From assembly GCA_963642245.1 (NCBI GenBank), contig CAVIFY010000007.1, positions 1 to 64,000 of the forward strand: 64,000 bases of DNA. The letters run 5' to 3'. Below, in pieces: positions 32,595-42,371 of this stretch (positions within the stretch are counted from its first letter, which is position 1; the number at the start of each line of letters is the position of its first letter). A program made the translations under genes and the position numbers. Under the pieces are notes generated by a model, which saw only the letters and a program-made list of their open reading frames with translations, searched no databases and had not been told where the DNA came from. This DNA comes from CAG-217 sp963642245. Its GTDB lineage: Bacteria; Bacillota; Clostridia; Oscillospirales; Acutalibacteraceae.

Positions 32595-35500
32595 TTATTC
32601 TGTTTTTGCCGCTTTGGCCGCCCGGCTCTCCGCCTCCATGATCTCCATGGCGGTGCGCAGGGTGTCTACCACCGACTCCTGGGGCAGCGGCTTTAAGGCA
32701 ATATAGGGCTTTTTGCCCGCAGACAGCAGCACCCGGCCGTACATACCCTTGTTCAGCGCCGGGATCCACGCCGGTTCCAGCTGGCTGAAATACAGCAGCA
32801 CCGCGCCGTTTTTTTGGCTGATCTCCGTGAGCCCCAGCGCCAGCGCCCGGTTGCGCAGCAGGGCGATCTCCACCAGGCCGTACACGCTTTGGGGCGGTTT
32901 GCCGTACCGGTCCGTCAACTCGTCGTACACATCGTTGGCGTCTGCGTCACCGGCAATGTCCGCAATGCGCTTGTACATAGCAATCCGCTGGTTGGTGGCG
33001 GGAATATATTCCTCCGGAATATTGGCGTCCACCGGCAGGTCGATCAGGCACTCCTGCTCCTCGTTTTGGGCAGGCGCCTCGCCCTTCTCCAGCGCCACAG
33101 CCTCCTCCAGCAGCTTTAAGTACATATCGTACCCCACCGCCTCCATGTGGCCGTGCTGGCGGTTGCCCAGCAGAGAACCGGCGCCGCGGATCTCCAGATC
33201 GCGCATGGCGATCTTAAACCCGGAGCCGAACTCCGTATATTCCCGAATGGCCTCCAGCCGCTTGGTGGCAATATCCGTCAGTTCTCGCCCGCGGGTGTAA
33301 GTAAAGTAGGCGAACGCCCGGCGGGAGGAACGGCCCACCCGGCCGCGAATTTGGTGCAGCTGGGCCAGACCCATTCGGTCCGCGTGCTCAATGATCAGGG
33401 TGTTTACATTGGGAATATCCACCCCGGTCTCAATAATGGTGGTGCACACCAAAATATCCAGCTGGGCGTCTAAGAGCTGCTGCCACACGGAGCTGAGCTG
33501 CTCCTCGGTCATACGGCCGTGGGCAATGCCCACCCGGGCGCCGGGCAGCGCCTTTTGAATCTGCACCGCCGTGTGCTCAATGGTATCAATATTGTTATGC
33601 AGGTAGTAGCACTGACCGCCCCGGGCAAGCTCTTTTTCCATCGCCTCCGTCAGCACCCCAAAGTCGTACTCCATCACATAGGTCTGCACCGGGTGACGGT
33701 CGCCGGGGGCCTCCTCCAGCACGCTCATATCCCGTATGCCGCTCATAGCCATATTTAGGGTGCGGGGAATGGGAGTGGCGGACAGGGTCAGCACATCCAC
33801 CGCCGGGAATTTCTCTTTGATCTTCTCTTTTTGCGCCACGCCAAAGCGCTGCTCCTCGTCCACGATCAGCAGCCCCAGGTCCTTAAAGCGAATATCCTTG
33901 CTGATGATCCGGTGGGTGCCCACCAGCAGATCCACCCGGCCGTGGGCCAAGTCCTGCAACACCTGCTTTTGCTTGGTGGGGGACACAAAGCGGGAGAGCA
34001 TTTCCACCCGCACCGGGAACGGCTCCATGCGGCGCATAGCCGTTTGGTAATGCTGCATAGCCAGCACCGTGGTGGGCACCAAAATGGCGCACTGCTTGCC
34101 GTCTGCAATGCACTTAAAGGCGCTGCGCAGAGCCACCTCCGTCTTGCCAAAGCCCACATCGCCGCACAGCAGCCGGTCCATAGGCGACGGCCGCTCCATA
34201 TCCGCCTTGATCTCCGCTGCGCTTTGCAGCTGATCGTCGGTCTCATCATAGGCAAAGCGCAGTTCAAAGTCCCGCTGCATATCCCCGTCCGGGCTAAAGG
34301 CGTAGCCGGGGGTGCTCATCCGCTTGGCGTACAGGGCGATCAGTTCCTTGGCCATATCCCGCACAGAGGCGCGCACCTTGGCCTTGGTCTTTTGCCAGTC
34401 GCCGGAGCCAAGGCGGTTGATCTTCACCTTGGTATCTTCCTTAGGTCCAATGTACTTGGACACCAGGTCCAGCTGGGTCACCGGCACATACAGAGTATCG
34501 CCCTTGGCGTAGCTGATTTTAATATAATCCTTTTTCACCCCGCTGAGTTCCAGGGAGTGAATACCCTCAAACACGCCAATACCGTGCACATTGTGCACAA
34601 TATAGTCGCCCTTTTGCAGTTCGTCCAGGGAGTGAATGGCGTTTTTGCCCCGGGCGCGCTTGTGCTTCTTTTTATTTTGCCCGGTGCGGGCGTGGGTAAA
34701 CAGGGCAAAGCGAATGTCCGAAATTTGCACCCCGCCGCTGAGACTGCCCGGGCACACATGCACCGTGCCGGTCTGGAACTGCTCCGGCAAGCGGGGGTAG
34801 AATTCTGCGGAAAAGCCCTCGCTTTGCAGATCCGTTGCCAGGGCGCGCCCGGCCCGCTCCGTACCCGCCAGCAGGCAGACGGTGTACTTCTTCTCCGCCA
34901 AGGGGCGCAGTTCCTCCGTCAGCTGGGCCATGGTGCCACTCCACACCCCCAGGGTTTGCAGCCGGAAGTCGGACAAATGCCCCACCGGGGTGTCAAAGCT
35001 GCCCCGGGGCATAGAGTCCAGGTACAGGGCTTTCTTCTCCGTATAGATCTCTGCTAAAGCGTCAAAATCAACGGTAAACCGGTCCAGCCCCTTGCACAGG
35101 CTGCCCTGCTCTACCAGCCACTTCATATCCTCTTGTAGCAGCCGGTTGGCGTTTTGGCACTTTTCTTTTACTTTCGCCGAGTCGCACACCGCCAGCAGGC
35201 CGTCGCAGTAATCAAACAATCCGTTTGACCGGTACACAAGGGGCAAATATTTATCTTTGCAAGGCAGGGTGCCGGTTTGGCGCAGAGTGTCTGCGTCGGC
35301 AAGCAGCTTTTCCCGGGCCTTGGTGGCCTTGCCCCGCAACCCGGCGGCCAGCGCCTCAATGGCCTTGGCGGTCTTTTCGGCATCGGCAAAGAGCACCTCT
35401 GCCGACGGAGTGATCCGCAGGCTGTTCAGCGCCTCCGTCCGCCGCTGGGTAGCCAGGTCAAAGGCGGTCATACTCTCAATGGTATCGCCCCAAAACTCCA

Positions 35501-36074
35501 GCCGCACCGGCTCTGTGCGCCCGGGCGGGAAAATATCCAAAATACCGCCACGCAGGGCAAACTGGCTGGTGCCGTCCACTTGGTCGTACCGGGCATAACC
35601 CGCTGCCACCAGCGCCTGTACCAGCTGGCCGGGGGGCACATCGTCCCCCACCTGCACCGTGCGGGTGCGCCCCAGCAGTTCTGCCGGGGGCATAGTCAGC
35701 TGGCAGGCAGCCGCCACCGGCGCCACCACGGCAGTGTACGCCCCCGCAGCCATGCGGGACAGCACATCCAGCCGCAGCAGCTCGTACTCATGGCTGGCAC
35801 CCGCCACCTGCACAAAGTTCATCTCCCGGGCCGGGTACAGCAGCACATCCCCTTGCAGGGTGCGCAGGTCCTCCGTCAATTTAACGGCAGAGGCCTCGTC
35901 CGGGGTGAGCACCAGCAGGGGCTTTTTTTGTTGTTCATACAGTGCGTGGAGCACCAGCGCCTTGCCGGTCTCCGAAAGGCCAACGGCCCCAACCGGTCGG
36001 GACCCGGTGGTCCACGCCCGATTGAGGCTGGCAAACGCTTCACTTTGGTTCAGTACACCTGAAAAGCAAGACAT
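32595..36074 (-). CDS. mfd: Transcription-repair coupling factor
   Basis: This 1159-residue translocase removes stalled RNA polymerase and recruits UvrA. The N-terminal UvrB-like part (about 1-400) has FALRGGILDIFPPGRTEPVRLEFWGD. The polymerase-interacting domain starts DYIVHNVHGIGVFEGI near 490. The helicase part has LLCGDVGFGKTEVALR, LLIVDEEQRFG, TLSATPIPRTLNMA and QIRGRVGRSS. The C-terminal TRCF domain is present. Standard length. Next to pth, as in B. subtilis. Confidence 0.97.
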   Translation of the reverse strand: MSCFSGVLNQSEAFASLNRAWTTGSRPVGAVGLSETGKALVLHALYEQQKKPLLVLTPDEASAVKLTEDLRTLQGDVLLYPAREMNFVQVAGASHEYELLRLDVLSRMAAGAYTAVVAPVAAACQLTMPPAELLGRTRTVQVGDDVPPGQLVQALVAAGYARYDQVDGTSQFALRGGILDIFPPGRTEPVRLEFWGDTIESMTAFDLATQRRTEALNSLRITPSAEVLFADAEKTAKAIEALAAGLRGKATKAREKLLADADTLRQTGTLPCKDKYLPLVYRSNGLFDYCDGLLAVCDSAKVKEKCQNANRLLQEDMKWLVEQGSLCKGLDRFTVDFDALAEIYTEKKALYLDSMPRGSFDTPVGHLSDFRLQTLGVWSGTMAQLTEELRPLAEKKYTVCLLAGTERAGRALATDLQSEGFSAEFYPRLPEQFQTGTVHVCPGSLSGGVQISDIRFALFTHARTGQNKKKHKRARGKNAIHSLDELQKGDYIVHNVHGIGVFEGIHSLELSGVKKDYIKISYAKGDTLYVPVTQLDLVSKYIGPKEDTKVKINRLGSGDWQKTKAKVRASVRDMAKELIALYAKRMSTPGYAFSPDGDMQRDFELRFAYDETDDQLQSAAEIKADMERPSPMDRLLCGDVGFGKTEVALRSAFKCIADGKQCAILVPTTVLAMQHYQTAMRRMEPFPVRVEMLSRFVSPTKQKQVLQDLAHGRVDLLVGTHRIISKDIRFKDLGLLIVDEEQRFGVAQKEKIKEKFPAVDVLTLSATPIPRTLNMAMSGIRDMSVLEEAPGDRHPVQTYVMEYDFGVLTEAMEKELARGGQCYYLHNNIDTIEHTAVQIQKALPGARVGIAHGRMTEEQLSSVWQQLLDAQLDILVCTTIIETGVDIPNVNTLIIEHADRMGLAQLHQIRGRVGRSSRRAFAYFTYTRGRELTDIATKRLEAIREYTEFGSGFKIAMRDLEIRGAGSLLGNRQHGHMEAVGYDMYLKLLEEAVALEKGEAPAQNEEQECLIDLPVDANIPEEYIPATNQRIAMYKRIADIAGDADANDVYDELTDRYGKPPQSVYGLVEIALLRNRALALGLTEISQKNGAVLLYFSQLEPAWIPALNKGMYGRVLLSAGKKPYIALKPLPQESVVDTLRTAMEIMEAESRAAKAAKTE

Positions 36075-36111
36075 TCTTTCATTCCTATTCTGCCCCGCAG
36101 GGCTTTTTCCA

Positions 36112-36714
36112 TCAGCGGTTATACAGGTTCATAGCCTGGTCCGTTTTGCCCTCCACCAGCAGCCGCACCGCCGCCGTGGCGTGCTCCAGCGCCGTTTTCA
36201 GCGCCGGCTCCTGCTCTTTTGGGAAACGGCCCAGCACCCAGTCCGCCAGGTCATACTCCGGGGTGGGCTTTTGCCCCACGCCGATCTTCACCCGGGGGAA
36301 GTCCTGGCTGCCCAGCCGGGCAATAATGCTCTTAATGCCGTTGTGTCCCCCGGCACTGCCCTTGCGGCGCACCCGGGTACGGCCCACATCTAAGCTGATG
36401 TCGTCAAACAGCACCAGCACCCGCTCCGGCGGGATCTTATAAAAATTCGCCGCCTCGGCCACAGCGTCGCCGCTTAGGTTCATCATGGTTTGGGGCTTCA
36501 TCAACAGGCACCGCTCGCCGCCCAGGCGCACATCGCCCACCAGGGCGTGGAACTTTAATTTCTTGATCTCCACATTCTCCTGGAGCGCCAGCAGATCCAC
36601 TGCCAAAAAACCCGCGTTGTGGCGGGTCATCTCGTACTTAGGCCCGGGATTGCCCAGCCCTACGATCAAATACGAATAGGTGCCGCCAAAATCTTTTTTT
36701 CTTGAAAAAAGCAT
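36112..36714 (-). CDS. pth: Peptidyl-tRNA hydrolase
   Basis: This 200-residue esterase frees tRNA from stalled peptidyl-tRNA. YLIVGLGNPGPKYEMTRHNAGF carries the Asn and catalytic His; LMKPQTMMNLSGDAV, VLFDDISLDVGRTRVRRKGSAGGHNGIKSI and FPRVKIGVGQKP follow. The first ten residues (MLFSRKKDFG) extend a little beyond most homologues. It precedes mfd by 37 bases on the same strand. Confidence 0.96.
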   Translation of the reverse strand: MLFSRKKDFGGTYSYLIVGLGNPGPKYEMTRHNAGFLAVDLLALQENVEIKKLKFHALVGDVRLGGERCLLMKPQTMMNLSGDAVAEAANFYKIPPERVLVLFDDISLDVGRTRVRRKGSAGGHNGIKSIIARLGSQDFPRVKIGVGQKPTPEYDLADWVLGRFPKEQEPALKTALEHATAAVRLLVEGKTDQAMNLYNR

Positions 36715-36736
36715 ACTCTACCTATCTTCTTATGGC

Positions 36737-36790
36737 AAAAATCGGGCACGCCGCCACCGTACCTCCACAGTACAGCGTGCGTCGCGCCCG
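36737..36790 (-). terminator. Possible terminator after the radical SAM gene
   Basis: An imperfect GC-rich stem (CGGGCGCG near 36790 with the complement near 36743, inner GTAC pair) is followed on the minus strand by ATTTTTG. Several mismatches lower confidence. Confidence 0.55.
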
Positions 36791-36796
36791 TTCTTA

Positions 36797-38224
36797 TTAT
36801 GCCTCGGTTTTTTCAAACTCCTGGAATTCCCGCTCGTCGTCGGATTTCTCGAAGTTGTACATATTCTCGTCCTTCACATGCTTGGCAATGAACTTGTCAC
36901 GGTCAAACAGCTCATCTGCCTTCACCTTCCAGGCCTTGGCAGCGCCGATGGTTTTGTCGTACAGCTCGTTGGCCGACTCCGGGTGCTGCATCTCGGTAGA
37001 ATAAGCGCCGGTCTCTGCCACCATCTTGCTGATGGCGCCGGGGTTATCCAGCACCGGGCAGGGGCGCAGCATATTGTTGGAGAAGGGCTGGTTGCGCTTG
37101 TACGCCATAAACAGCGGGCTTTGCAGCGCGTCCAGCACAGAGCACTCCTTAATATTCACATTGGAGTAATGCACAAAGGCGCACGGCTCGCAGTCGCCGT
37201 TGGAGTTGATATGGAAATAGTGGCGGCCGCCGGCAATACAGCCCTGTACATACTCGCCGTCGTTCCAAAAGTCCAGCGCAAAGATGGGCTTGGTGTGGCG
37301 CCACTCGTGCATTTTCTTGTACATCAGTGCACGCTGGTCCGGGCTGACCATCAGATCGGTCACCGCGCCGTTGCCGGTGGGCATATAGGTAAAGAACCAG
37401 GCGAACTTTACGCCCTGGTCGATGAGCCAGTCCATATACTCGTCAGAGGCCAGCACATCGGTGTTCTTGCTGGTGTAGCACAGGGAGGCACCAAAGGGCA
37501 CGCCCCGGTCCTTCAGCCGTTTCATGGCAGCGGTGCACTTTTGGAAAGTGCCGGCGCCCCGGCGGAAGTCGTTCTCCTCCTCGTAACCCTCAATGGAGAA
37601 GGCCGGGTAGAAGTTGCCTACCTCGCGAATTTCATCGGCAAAGCTGTCGTCGATCAGCGTGCCGTTGGTAAAGCTCAGGAACGCGCAGTCCGGGTTCTCT
37701 CTGCAAATACGCATCAGGTCCTTGCGGCGCATCGTGGGCTCGCCGCCGGTGTACAGGTACATATATGTACCCAGTTCCTTGCCCTGGGTGATAATGCGGG
37801 TCAGGTCGTCATAAGACAGAGAGCTGGTGTGGCCGTACTCGGCAGCCCAGCAGCCGGTGCACTTCAGGTTGCAGGCGGCGGTGGGGTCCATCAGAATGGC
37901 CCACGGCACATTGCAGCCGTACTTCTCAATGGCGGCCATCCGCTTGGTGTAGCTGTTGATGGCTACATTCATCAGCGGCTGGACCAGCTGATTGAGCACA
38001 TGCTCGTCTGTATTGCAAACCAGATCTCTGGCAAAGCGCATCCAGTTGTTGTCCGGGTCATCCAGCACCTTGTGCAGACCGGCATAGGTGGAACGGTTGA
38101 CCTTCTTTACATCCGCCATCTCCATCAGGCTGAGAATGCGGGGTGCGTTCTTATCAAAATCCTTACGCGCGTACTTGATCGCGTTCTTTACGGCAAAGGC
38201 CGTGACTGTTTCTTTGAAAGCCAT
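36797..38224 (-). CDS. Radical SAM protein with C-terminal Cys-rich region
   Basis: This 475-residue protein has a 130-residue helical N-terminal domain, then the [4Fe-4S] motif CNLKCTGC (Cx3Cx2C, about 141-148), YTGGEPTMRRKDL and FSIEGYEEEND. Later Cys residues (GCIAGG, GDCEPCAF, RPCPVL) look like a SPASM-type auxiliary cluster site. The substrate is unknown; no precursor peptide is seen next to it. Such proteins are common in gut Clostridia. ATG 38222-38224 follows GGAGAGG. Confidence 0.88.
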   Translation of the reverse strand: MAFKETVTAFAVKNAIKYARKDFDKNAPRILSLMEMADVKKVNRSTYAGLHKVLDDPDNNWMRFARDLVCNTDEHVLNQLVQPLMNVAINSYTKRMAAIEKYGCNVPWAILMDPTAACNLKCTGCWAAEYGHTSSLSYDDLTRIITQGKELGTYMYLYTGGEPTMRRKDLMRICRENPDCAFLSFTNGTLIDDSFADEIREVGNFYPAFSIEGYEEENDFRRGAGTFQKCTAAMKRLKDRGVPFGASLCYTSKNTDVLASDEYMDWLIDQGVKFAWFFTYMPTGNGAVTDLMVSPDQRALMYKKMHEWRHTKPIFALDFWNDGEYVQGCIAGGRHYFHINSNGDCEPCAFVHYSNVNIKECSVLDALQSPLFMAYKRNQPFSNNMLRPCPVLDNPGAISKMVAETGAYSTEMQHPESANELYDKTIGAAKAWKVKADELFDRDKFIAKHVKDENMYNFEKSDDEREFQEFEKTEA

Positions 38225-38302
38225 AATACTTAACCTCTCCATACGCAGGCGTGCTGCCGGGAGCGGCCGTTCCTGCAATTTCAGTCAAATTCTGTGTATC
38301 AA

Positions 38303-38331
38303 ATCATAATACTAAGAAATAAAAAAGTCAA
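38303..38331 (-). promoter_or_regulatory. SigA promoter of the radical SAM gene
   Basis: -35 TTGACT (38331-38326) and -10 TATGAT (38308-38303) are 17 bases apart with a T-rich spacer. Confidence 0.78.
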
Positions 38332-38404
38332 GTCTAAGTTAGATAATGGGCGCAGTGTCCCATAAATCTTTACCTTTTCTTTAGAATCTGCCAATCACTG
38401 GTGA

Positions 38405-41400
38405 TTAAAACCGGATCTGGAACTTTAAGCGATAGGTCTTATCCGTCTTGTTCTTGTATTTCTCATTGCAGTGGGCGCCCCAGCTGTCGTAGCCGCCCAC
38501 GCCCTGCTGCCGGGCAATGCAGCGCACCACGGTCTTGGTCACCGGGGGCAGGTCCTTGCCGTGCCAGGTGTTCTCGATCTCCTTGGGCAGCCAGTGGCTC
38601 ACGTTCAGCTCCATCACCGGCTCCGCCACCAGGCTAAACACCTTCTTCTGCCCCACCAGGGTGGCGTAGCGCACGCCGGTGCGGTTGCCGCACTCCTGGG
38701 GTTTCAGATAATCGGTATAAAGGTCGGTGACCGTGGTGTTGTACAGCCCGATCTGGGCCGCGTTGCACCGGTCAATGTAGTTCTCCTCCGGCCCGGCGCC
38801 CAAGTAAGTCAGGTTTTCAAAATCCGGCGGCAGCTCAAACAGCAAGCCCACCTCCGGGATCTCCGGCAAAGCGTCGTTGGGGAAGAACTGCATATCCACT
38901 TCCATTCCCTTGGAGGTGATGGTGTAGACCACCTGGCCCTTGCACTCCGGCTGGGTGCACACGGTAGCGCCGCTGACCACCACCACTTTTTTGCCGCCGT
39001 CCAGAATTTTGTAATTCTCAATGGACCACTTGGTGTTGTTGTAGATACCGGGGGTGTCGCCGGCGTCTCGCCAGCAGCCCAGCCGGGAACCGGCCCGGGT
39101 GCCCCGGTCATTATCCGTCAGCGCCCGCCAAAAGTTAAAGCGCATAGGCCCTTGCAGCAGCTCCTCGCCGCCTACCTTAATGCTTACCAGCTGGTTGCGC
39201 TCCCGGCGCTCAAAGCGAATGTTCACATCATCGCTCATCACCCGCAGGGAGCCGTAGGTATCGTCCACCAGCAGCGGTGCGTCCGCCACCAGTTCATCGT
39301 ATGTGTTGGCAAAGGCGTCAATGACAAATTGCTCCTTGGCCACCGCAAAGCCCGCCGGGCACCACAGGGTCTCCGCCTTGGTGCGCAATTCCAAATTCAA
39401 ATAGAATTCCGTGTTGCAGGGGCGGCCCAGCTCCAGGTCCAGCACTTTTTTCTCGCCGGGCGCCAGCTGCACCTCTACCACACCGTCCCGGAACACGCCC
39501 TTGTCGCTGCACTGGCACCAGTACAGTTCAAAATCCGCCAGGTCCGTAAACAGGTATTTGTTTTTGATCTCGATCTGGCCCCGCACCGGGTCCACGGCAC
39601 GGAAGTCCACATATTGGTACAGCTTTTGAATTTCGTAATACTTGGGGGTGATCCGCCGATCGCCGAACAGCAGCCCGTTGCCGCAGAAGTGGCCGTCGTT
39701 TGGCTCGTCCCCAAAATCGCCGCCGTAGGCCAGGTATTCCCGCCCCCGGTCGTCCTTGGTGAGAATGCTCTGGTCCACCCAGTCCCACACAAAGCCCCCT
39801 TGCAGGCAGGGGTATTTGTCCCACAGGGTGGTATATTCATCCGTAGAGCCGCAGGAGTTGCCCATGGCGTGGGTGTACTCGCACAGCAGGTACGGCCGAC
39901 CGTCCCGCCGGGTCAGGGCATATTCTTCACAGTCCCGAGGCTTGGCATACATCTTGCTCTGCACATCGGACAGGCTCTGCTCCTCCGGGTCGCCGTGGCA
40001 CTCAAAGTGCACAAAGCGGGTGTCGTCGATATTCTTTAAGTAGCGGTACATTTTCTTAGGCGTCTCGCCGCCCAGGCTCTCGTTGCCCATGGACCAGCAC
40101 ACCACGCAGGTGCAGTTCTTGTCCCGCTCGTACAGGGCCTGGATCCGGTCCATACACGCCTTTTCCCACTCCGGGCGAGAGTCCGGGATCTGGGGGCAGC
40201 CGATGATGGCGGAGCGATTGGTGCCGTGGCTCTCCATATTGTTCTCGTCGATCACATAAATGCCGTACTCGTCGCACAGTTCCATCCACCGGGGGCAGTT
40301 GGGATAATGAGAAGTACGCACCGCGTTCATATTGGCCCGCTTCATCTTCTCCAGATCGTCCCGCATCACTTCCTCGGTGATATACCGGCCGGTGTGGCAG
40401 TCAAACTCGTGGCGGTTGGTGCCCTTAAACACCACCCGCTGATCGTTGATACGGATAATACCGTCCCGGATCTCCACCTTGCGAAAGCCGAATTTGATAG
40501 AAATATATTCAATGGGCGCGCCGTTGTTCTTTAAGGTCAGCACCAGGGTGTAGAGCGCCGGGTGCTCGCTGCTCCACAAGTCCGCCCCGGCCACAATGGC
40601 CCGCAGCACCGTGCGGTGGTCCTCATTGGCGTACTGGCAGTCCAGGGCCACAGTGTTGCCCGCTGCGTCCAGCACGCTCATATCCAGGGACAGCCCCTCG
40701 TAGGCGCCGTTGGTCTTCACCAGCACCTCCACAAAGCCGTCTTTCATCTCGCCGTCCGGCTGGGCTTTCAGCACAAAGTCCCGAATGTACTCCCGCTCGG
40801 TGGTATAGAGATACACATCCCGGAAGATACCGCCCAGGCGCCACATATCCTGGCACTCCAGCCAGGAGCCGGTGCACCAGCGGTACACCTCCACGCCGAT
40901 CACATTGGACCCCTCTTGCAGATAGCGGGTCACATCAAACTCGGCCCGGTTAAAGCTGGACTCGCTGTAGCCCACCCGCTGGCCGTTGATATAGAGATAA
41001 AAGGCGCTCTCCACGCCCTCAAAGCACAGCACCACCCGCTTTTGCAGCAGGTCGGCGCCCACATGAATACGCTTCACATAGCAGCCCACCGGGTTGTGCT
41101 TGGTAGGGGCTGCCGGGGGGCAAATATCCTCGTGCCCCTCCCAGGGGTAGCGCACATTGCAATACTGGCTTTGGTCGTAGCCCTGCATTTGCCAGGAGCC
41201 GGGCACCTGCACCGTGTCCCAGTTGTGGGTGTCATAATGCACCTGGGCAAAGTCCGACGGCCGGTAGGCATAGTTCTTATAGAGCTTAAACTTCCACTTG
41301 CCGTTTAATACCTTGCACCGGGAGGAGGCATAGCGCTCTGCCTTTTGCGCCTCCTCAAAGCTGGCATAGGGCATAAAGGTGGCGTGCTGGGGCAGCCGGT

Positions 41401-41464
41401 TCACCCCGGTGATCTCCGGGTTGGCCTGCCACTCCACATAACCGTCAACAAAATTTCTTTCCAT
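38405..41464 (-). CDS. lacZ: Beta-galactosidase, GH2 family (LacZ type)
   Basis: This 1019-residue enzyme has the five-domain LacZ layout: sugar-binding start (about 40-200, VPGSWQMQGYDQSQYCNVRYPW), TIM barrel with acid/base Glu in WSMGNESLGG (about 461) and nucleophile Glu in LLCEYTHAMGNS (about 528), and a C-terminal beta-galactosidase small-chain domain. There is no signal peptide, so it acts in the cytoplasm on imported lactose or related galactosides. No permease is adjacent. It follows the sugar-transferase gene by 37 bases and may be co-transcribed. Confidence 0.95.
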   Translation of the reverse strand: MERNFVDGYVEWQANPEITGVNRLPQHATFMPYASFEEAQKAERYASSRCKVLNGKWKFKLYKNYAYRPSDFAQVHYDTHNWDTVQVPGSWQMQGYDQSQYCNVRYPWEGHEDICPPAAPTKHNPVGCYVKRIHVGADLLQKRVVLCFEGVESAFYLYINGQRVGYSESSFNRAEFDVTRYLQEGSNVIGVEVYRWCTGSWLECQDMWRLGGIFRDVYLYTTEREYIRDFVLKAQPDGEMKDGFVEVLVKTNGAYEGLSLDMSVLDAAGNTVALDCQYANEDHRTVLRAIVAGADLWSSEHPALYTLVLTLKNNGAPIEYISIKFGFRKVEIRDGIIRINDQRVVFKGTNRHEFDCHTGRYITEEVMRDDLEKMKRANMNAVRTSHYPNCPRWMELCDEYGIYVIDENNMESHGTNRSAIIGCPQIPDSRPEWEKACMDRIQALYERDKNCTCVVCWSMGNESLGGETPKKMYRYLKNIDDTRFVHFECHGDPEEQSLSDVQSKMYAKPRDCEEYALTRRDGRPYLLCEYTHAMGNSCGSTDEYTTLWDKYPCLQGGFVWDWVDQSILTKDDRGREYLAYGGDFGDEPNDGHFCGNGLLFGDRRITPKYYEIQKLYQYVDFRAVDPVRGQIEIKNKYLFTDLADFELYWCQCSDKGVFRDGVVEVQLAPGEKKVLDLELGRPCNTEFYLNLELRTKAETLWCPAGFAVAKEQFVIDAFANTYDELVADAPLLVDDTYGSLRVMSDDVNIRFERRERNQLVSIKVGGEELLQGPMRFNFWRALTDNDRGTRAGSRLGCWRDAGDTPGIYNNTKWSIENYKILDGGKKVVVVSGATVCTQPECKGQVVYTITSKGMEVDMQFFPNDALPEIPEVGLLFELPPDFENLTYLGAGPEENYIDRCNAAQIGLYNTTVTDLYTDYLKPQECGNRTGVRYATLVGQKKVFSLVAEPVMELNVSHWLPKEIENTWHGKDLPPVTKTVVRCIARQQGVGGYDSWGAHCNEKYKNKTDKTYRLKFQIRF

Positions 41465-41501
41465 ATCCGTATCTCCGCTCCTGGATTATTTACACTTTGC
41501 C

Positions 41502-42122
41502 TTATCGGCGGTGGTAGGTGCCCTCGTGGAACCCTTCCTGCTTGGCCACTGCGCCCACGGAGCGCAGCAGGATAATTAAGTCCAGTTTCAAGCTCCAGTT
41601 GTCGCAGTATTCCTTGTCCAACTTCATCTTGCGCAGCAGGGAAATGCTGTCTCGCCCATTGATCTGGGCCCAGCCGGTGAGCCCGGGCCGAAAGCGATAC
41701 ACCCCGTACTCCAGCCGCAGCCGGTGGGCGCGCATTTCGCTGGAGATCAGCGGCCGCGGCCCCACAAAGCTCATATCCCCCTTAAGGATATTCCACAGCT
41801 GGGGCAGCTCGTCCAGGCTGGTCTTGCGCAGGAATTTGCCGAATTTTGTAATGTACTGTTCCGGGTTCTCCAACTCGCCGGTGGCGCAGTTGGGGGTGTT
41901 GTTCTTCATGGTCTGGAACTTGTAAATGGTAAAGGGCTTGCCCCGCCGTCCCCGCCGCTCGTGGCTAAAGAACACGGAGCACTCCGGGGTAAACAAATTC
42001 ACAATACAGATCACCAAAAACAGCGGCGACAGCACCACCAGCGCCAAAAAAGAGGCGCAAATATCAAACAGCCGCTTGATCTTGGTGGGACCAAACCACT
42101 TTTTCTTGCTTTTTTTATCCAT
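41502..42122 (-). CDS. Undecaprenyl-phosphate sugar phosphotransferase (bacterial sugar transferase)
   Basis: This 206-residue monotopic enzyme starts surface glycan synthesis by moving a sugar-1-phosphate to undecaprenyl phosphate. It has a basic start, a re-entrant membrane helix (IKRLFDICASFLALVVLSPLFLVICIV), KPFTIYKFQTM, the catalytic region LRKTSLDELPQLWNILKGDMSFVGPRPL and RPGLTGWAQINGR. It is the small catalytic type without the CoA-binding-like domain. No other glycan genes are nearby. Confidence 0.93.
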   Translation of the reverse strand: MDKKSKKKWFGPTKIKRLFDICASFLALVVLSPLFLVICIVNLFTPECSVFFSHERRGRRGKPFTIYKFQTMKNNTPNCATGELENPEQYITKFGKFLRKTSLDELPQLWNILKGDMSFVGPRPLISSEMRAHRLRLEYGVYRFRPGLTGWAQINGRDSISLLRKMKLDKEYCDNWSLKLDLIILLRSVGAVAKQEGFHEGTYHRR

Positions 42123-42212
42123 AAGATCGCTCTCACTTTGATGGTCAAAATCTGCGCCGTGGCCGGGGAAAGAAACGCCCCGGTGCGCAACATAGAGTAT
42201 ATTTATCTGTTG

Positions 42213-42241
42213 ATTATACCATATATGCTTTCAATATGCAA
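42213..42241 (-). promoter_or_regulatory. SigA promoter of the sugar-transferase gene
   Basis: -35 TTGCAT (42241-42236) and -10 TATAAT (42218-42213) are 17 bases apart, with extended TGG. The leader contains a hairpin from CCGGGG and CCCCGG. Confidence 0.8.
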
Positions 42242-42313
42242 TATTTGCGTTAAAGTTCCCGTTCTCGACTTTTGGCGGTGTTTGAACGGGGTGTAAACAC
42301 TGGGCCCGGACTC

Positions 42314-42342
42314 TTGCAAAAGGCGGCGGTATTCTATATAAT
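42314..42342 (+). promoter_or_regulatory. SigA promoter of the lipoprotein gene
   Basis: -35 TTGCAA (42314-42319) and -10 TATAAT (42337-42342) are 17 bases apart; the ATG lies 30 bases downstream. Confidence 0.85.
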
Positions 42343-42371
42343 ATTATAAGCAATTTGAAAGGAACATCGCC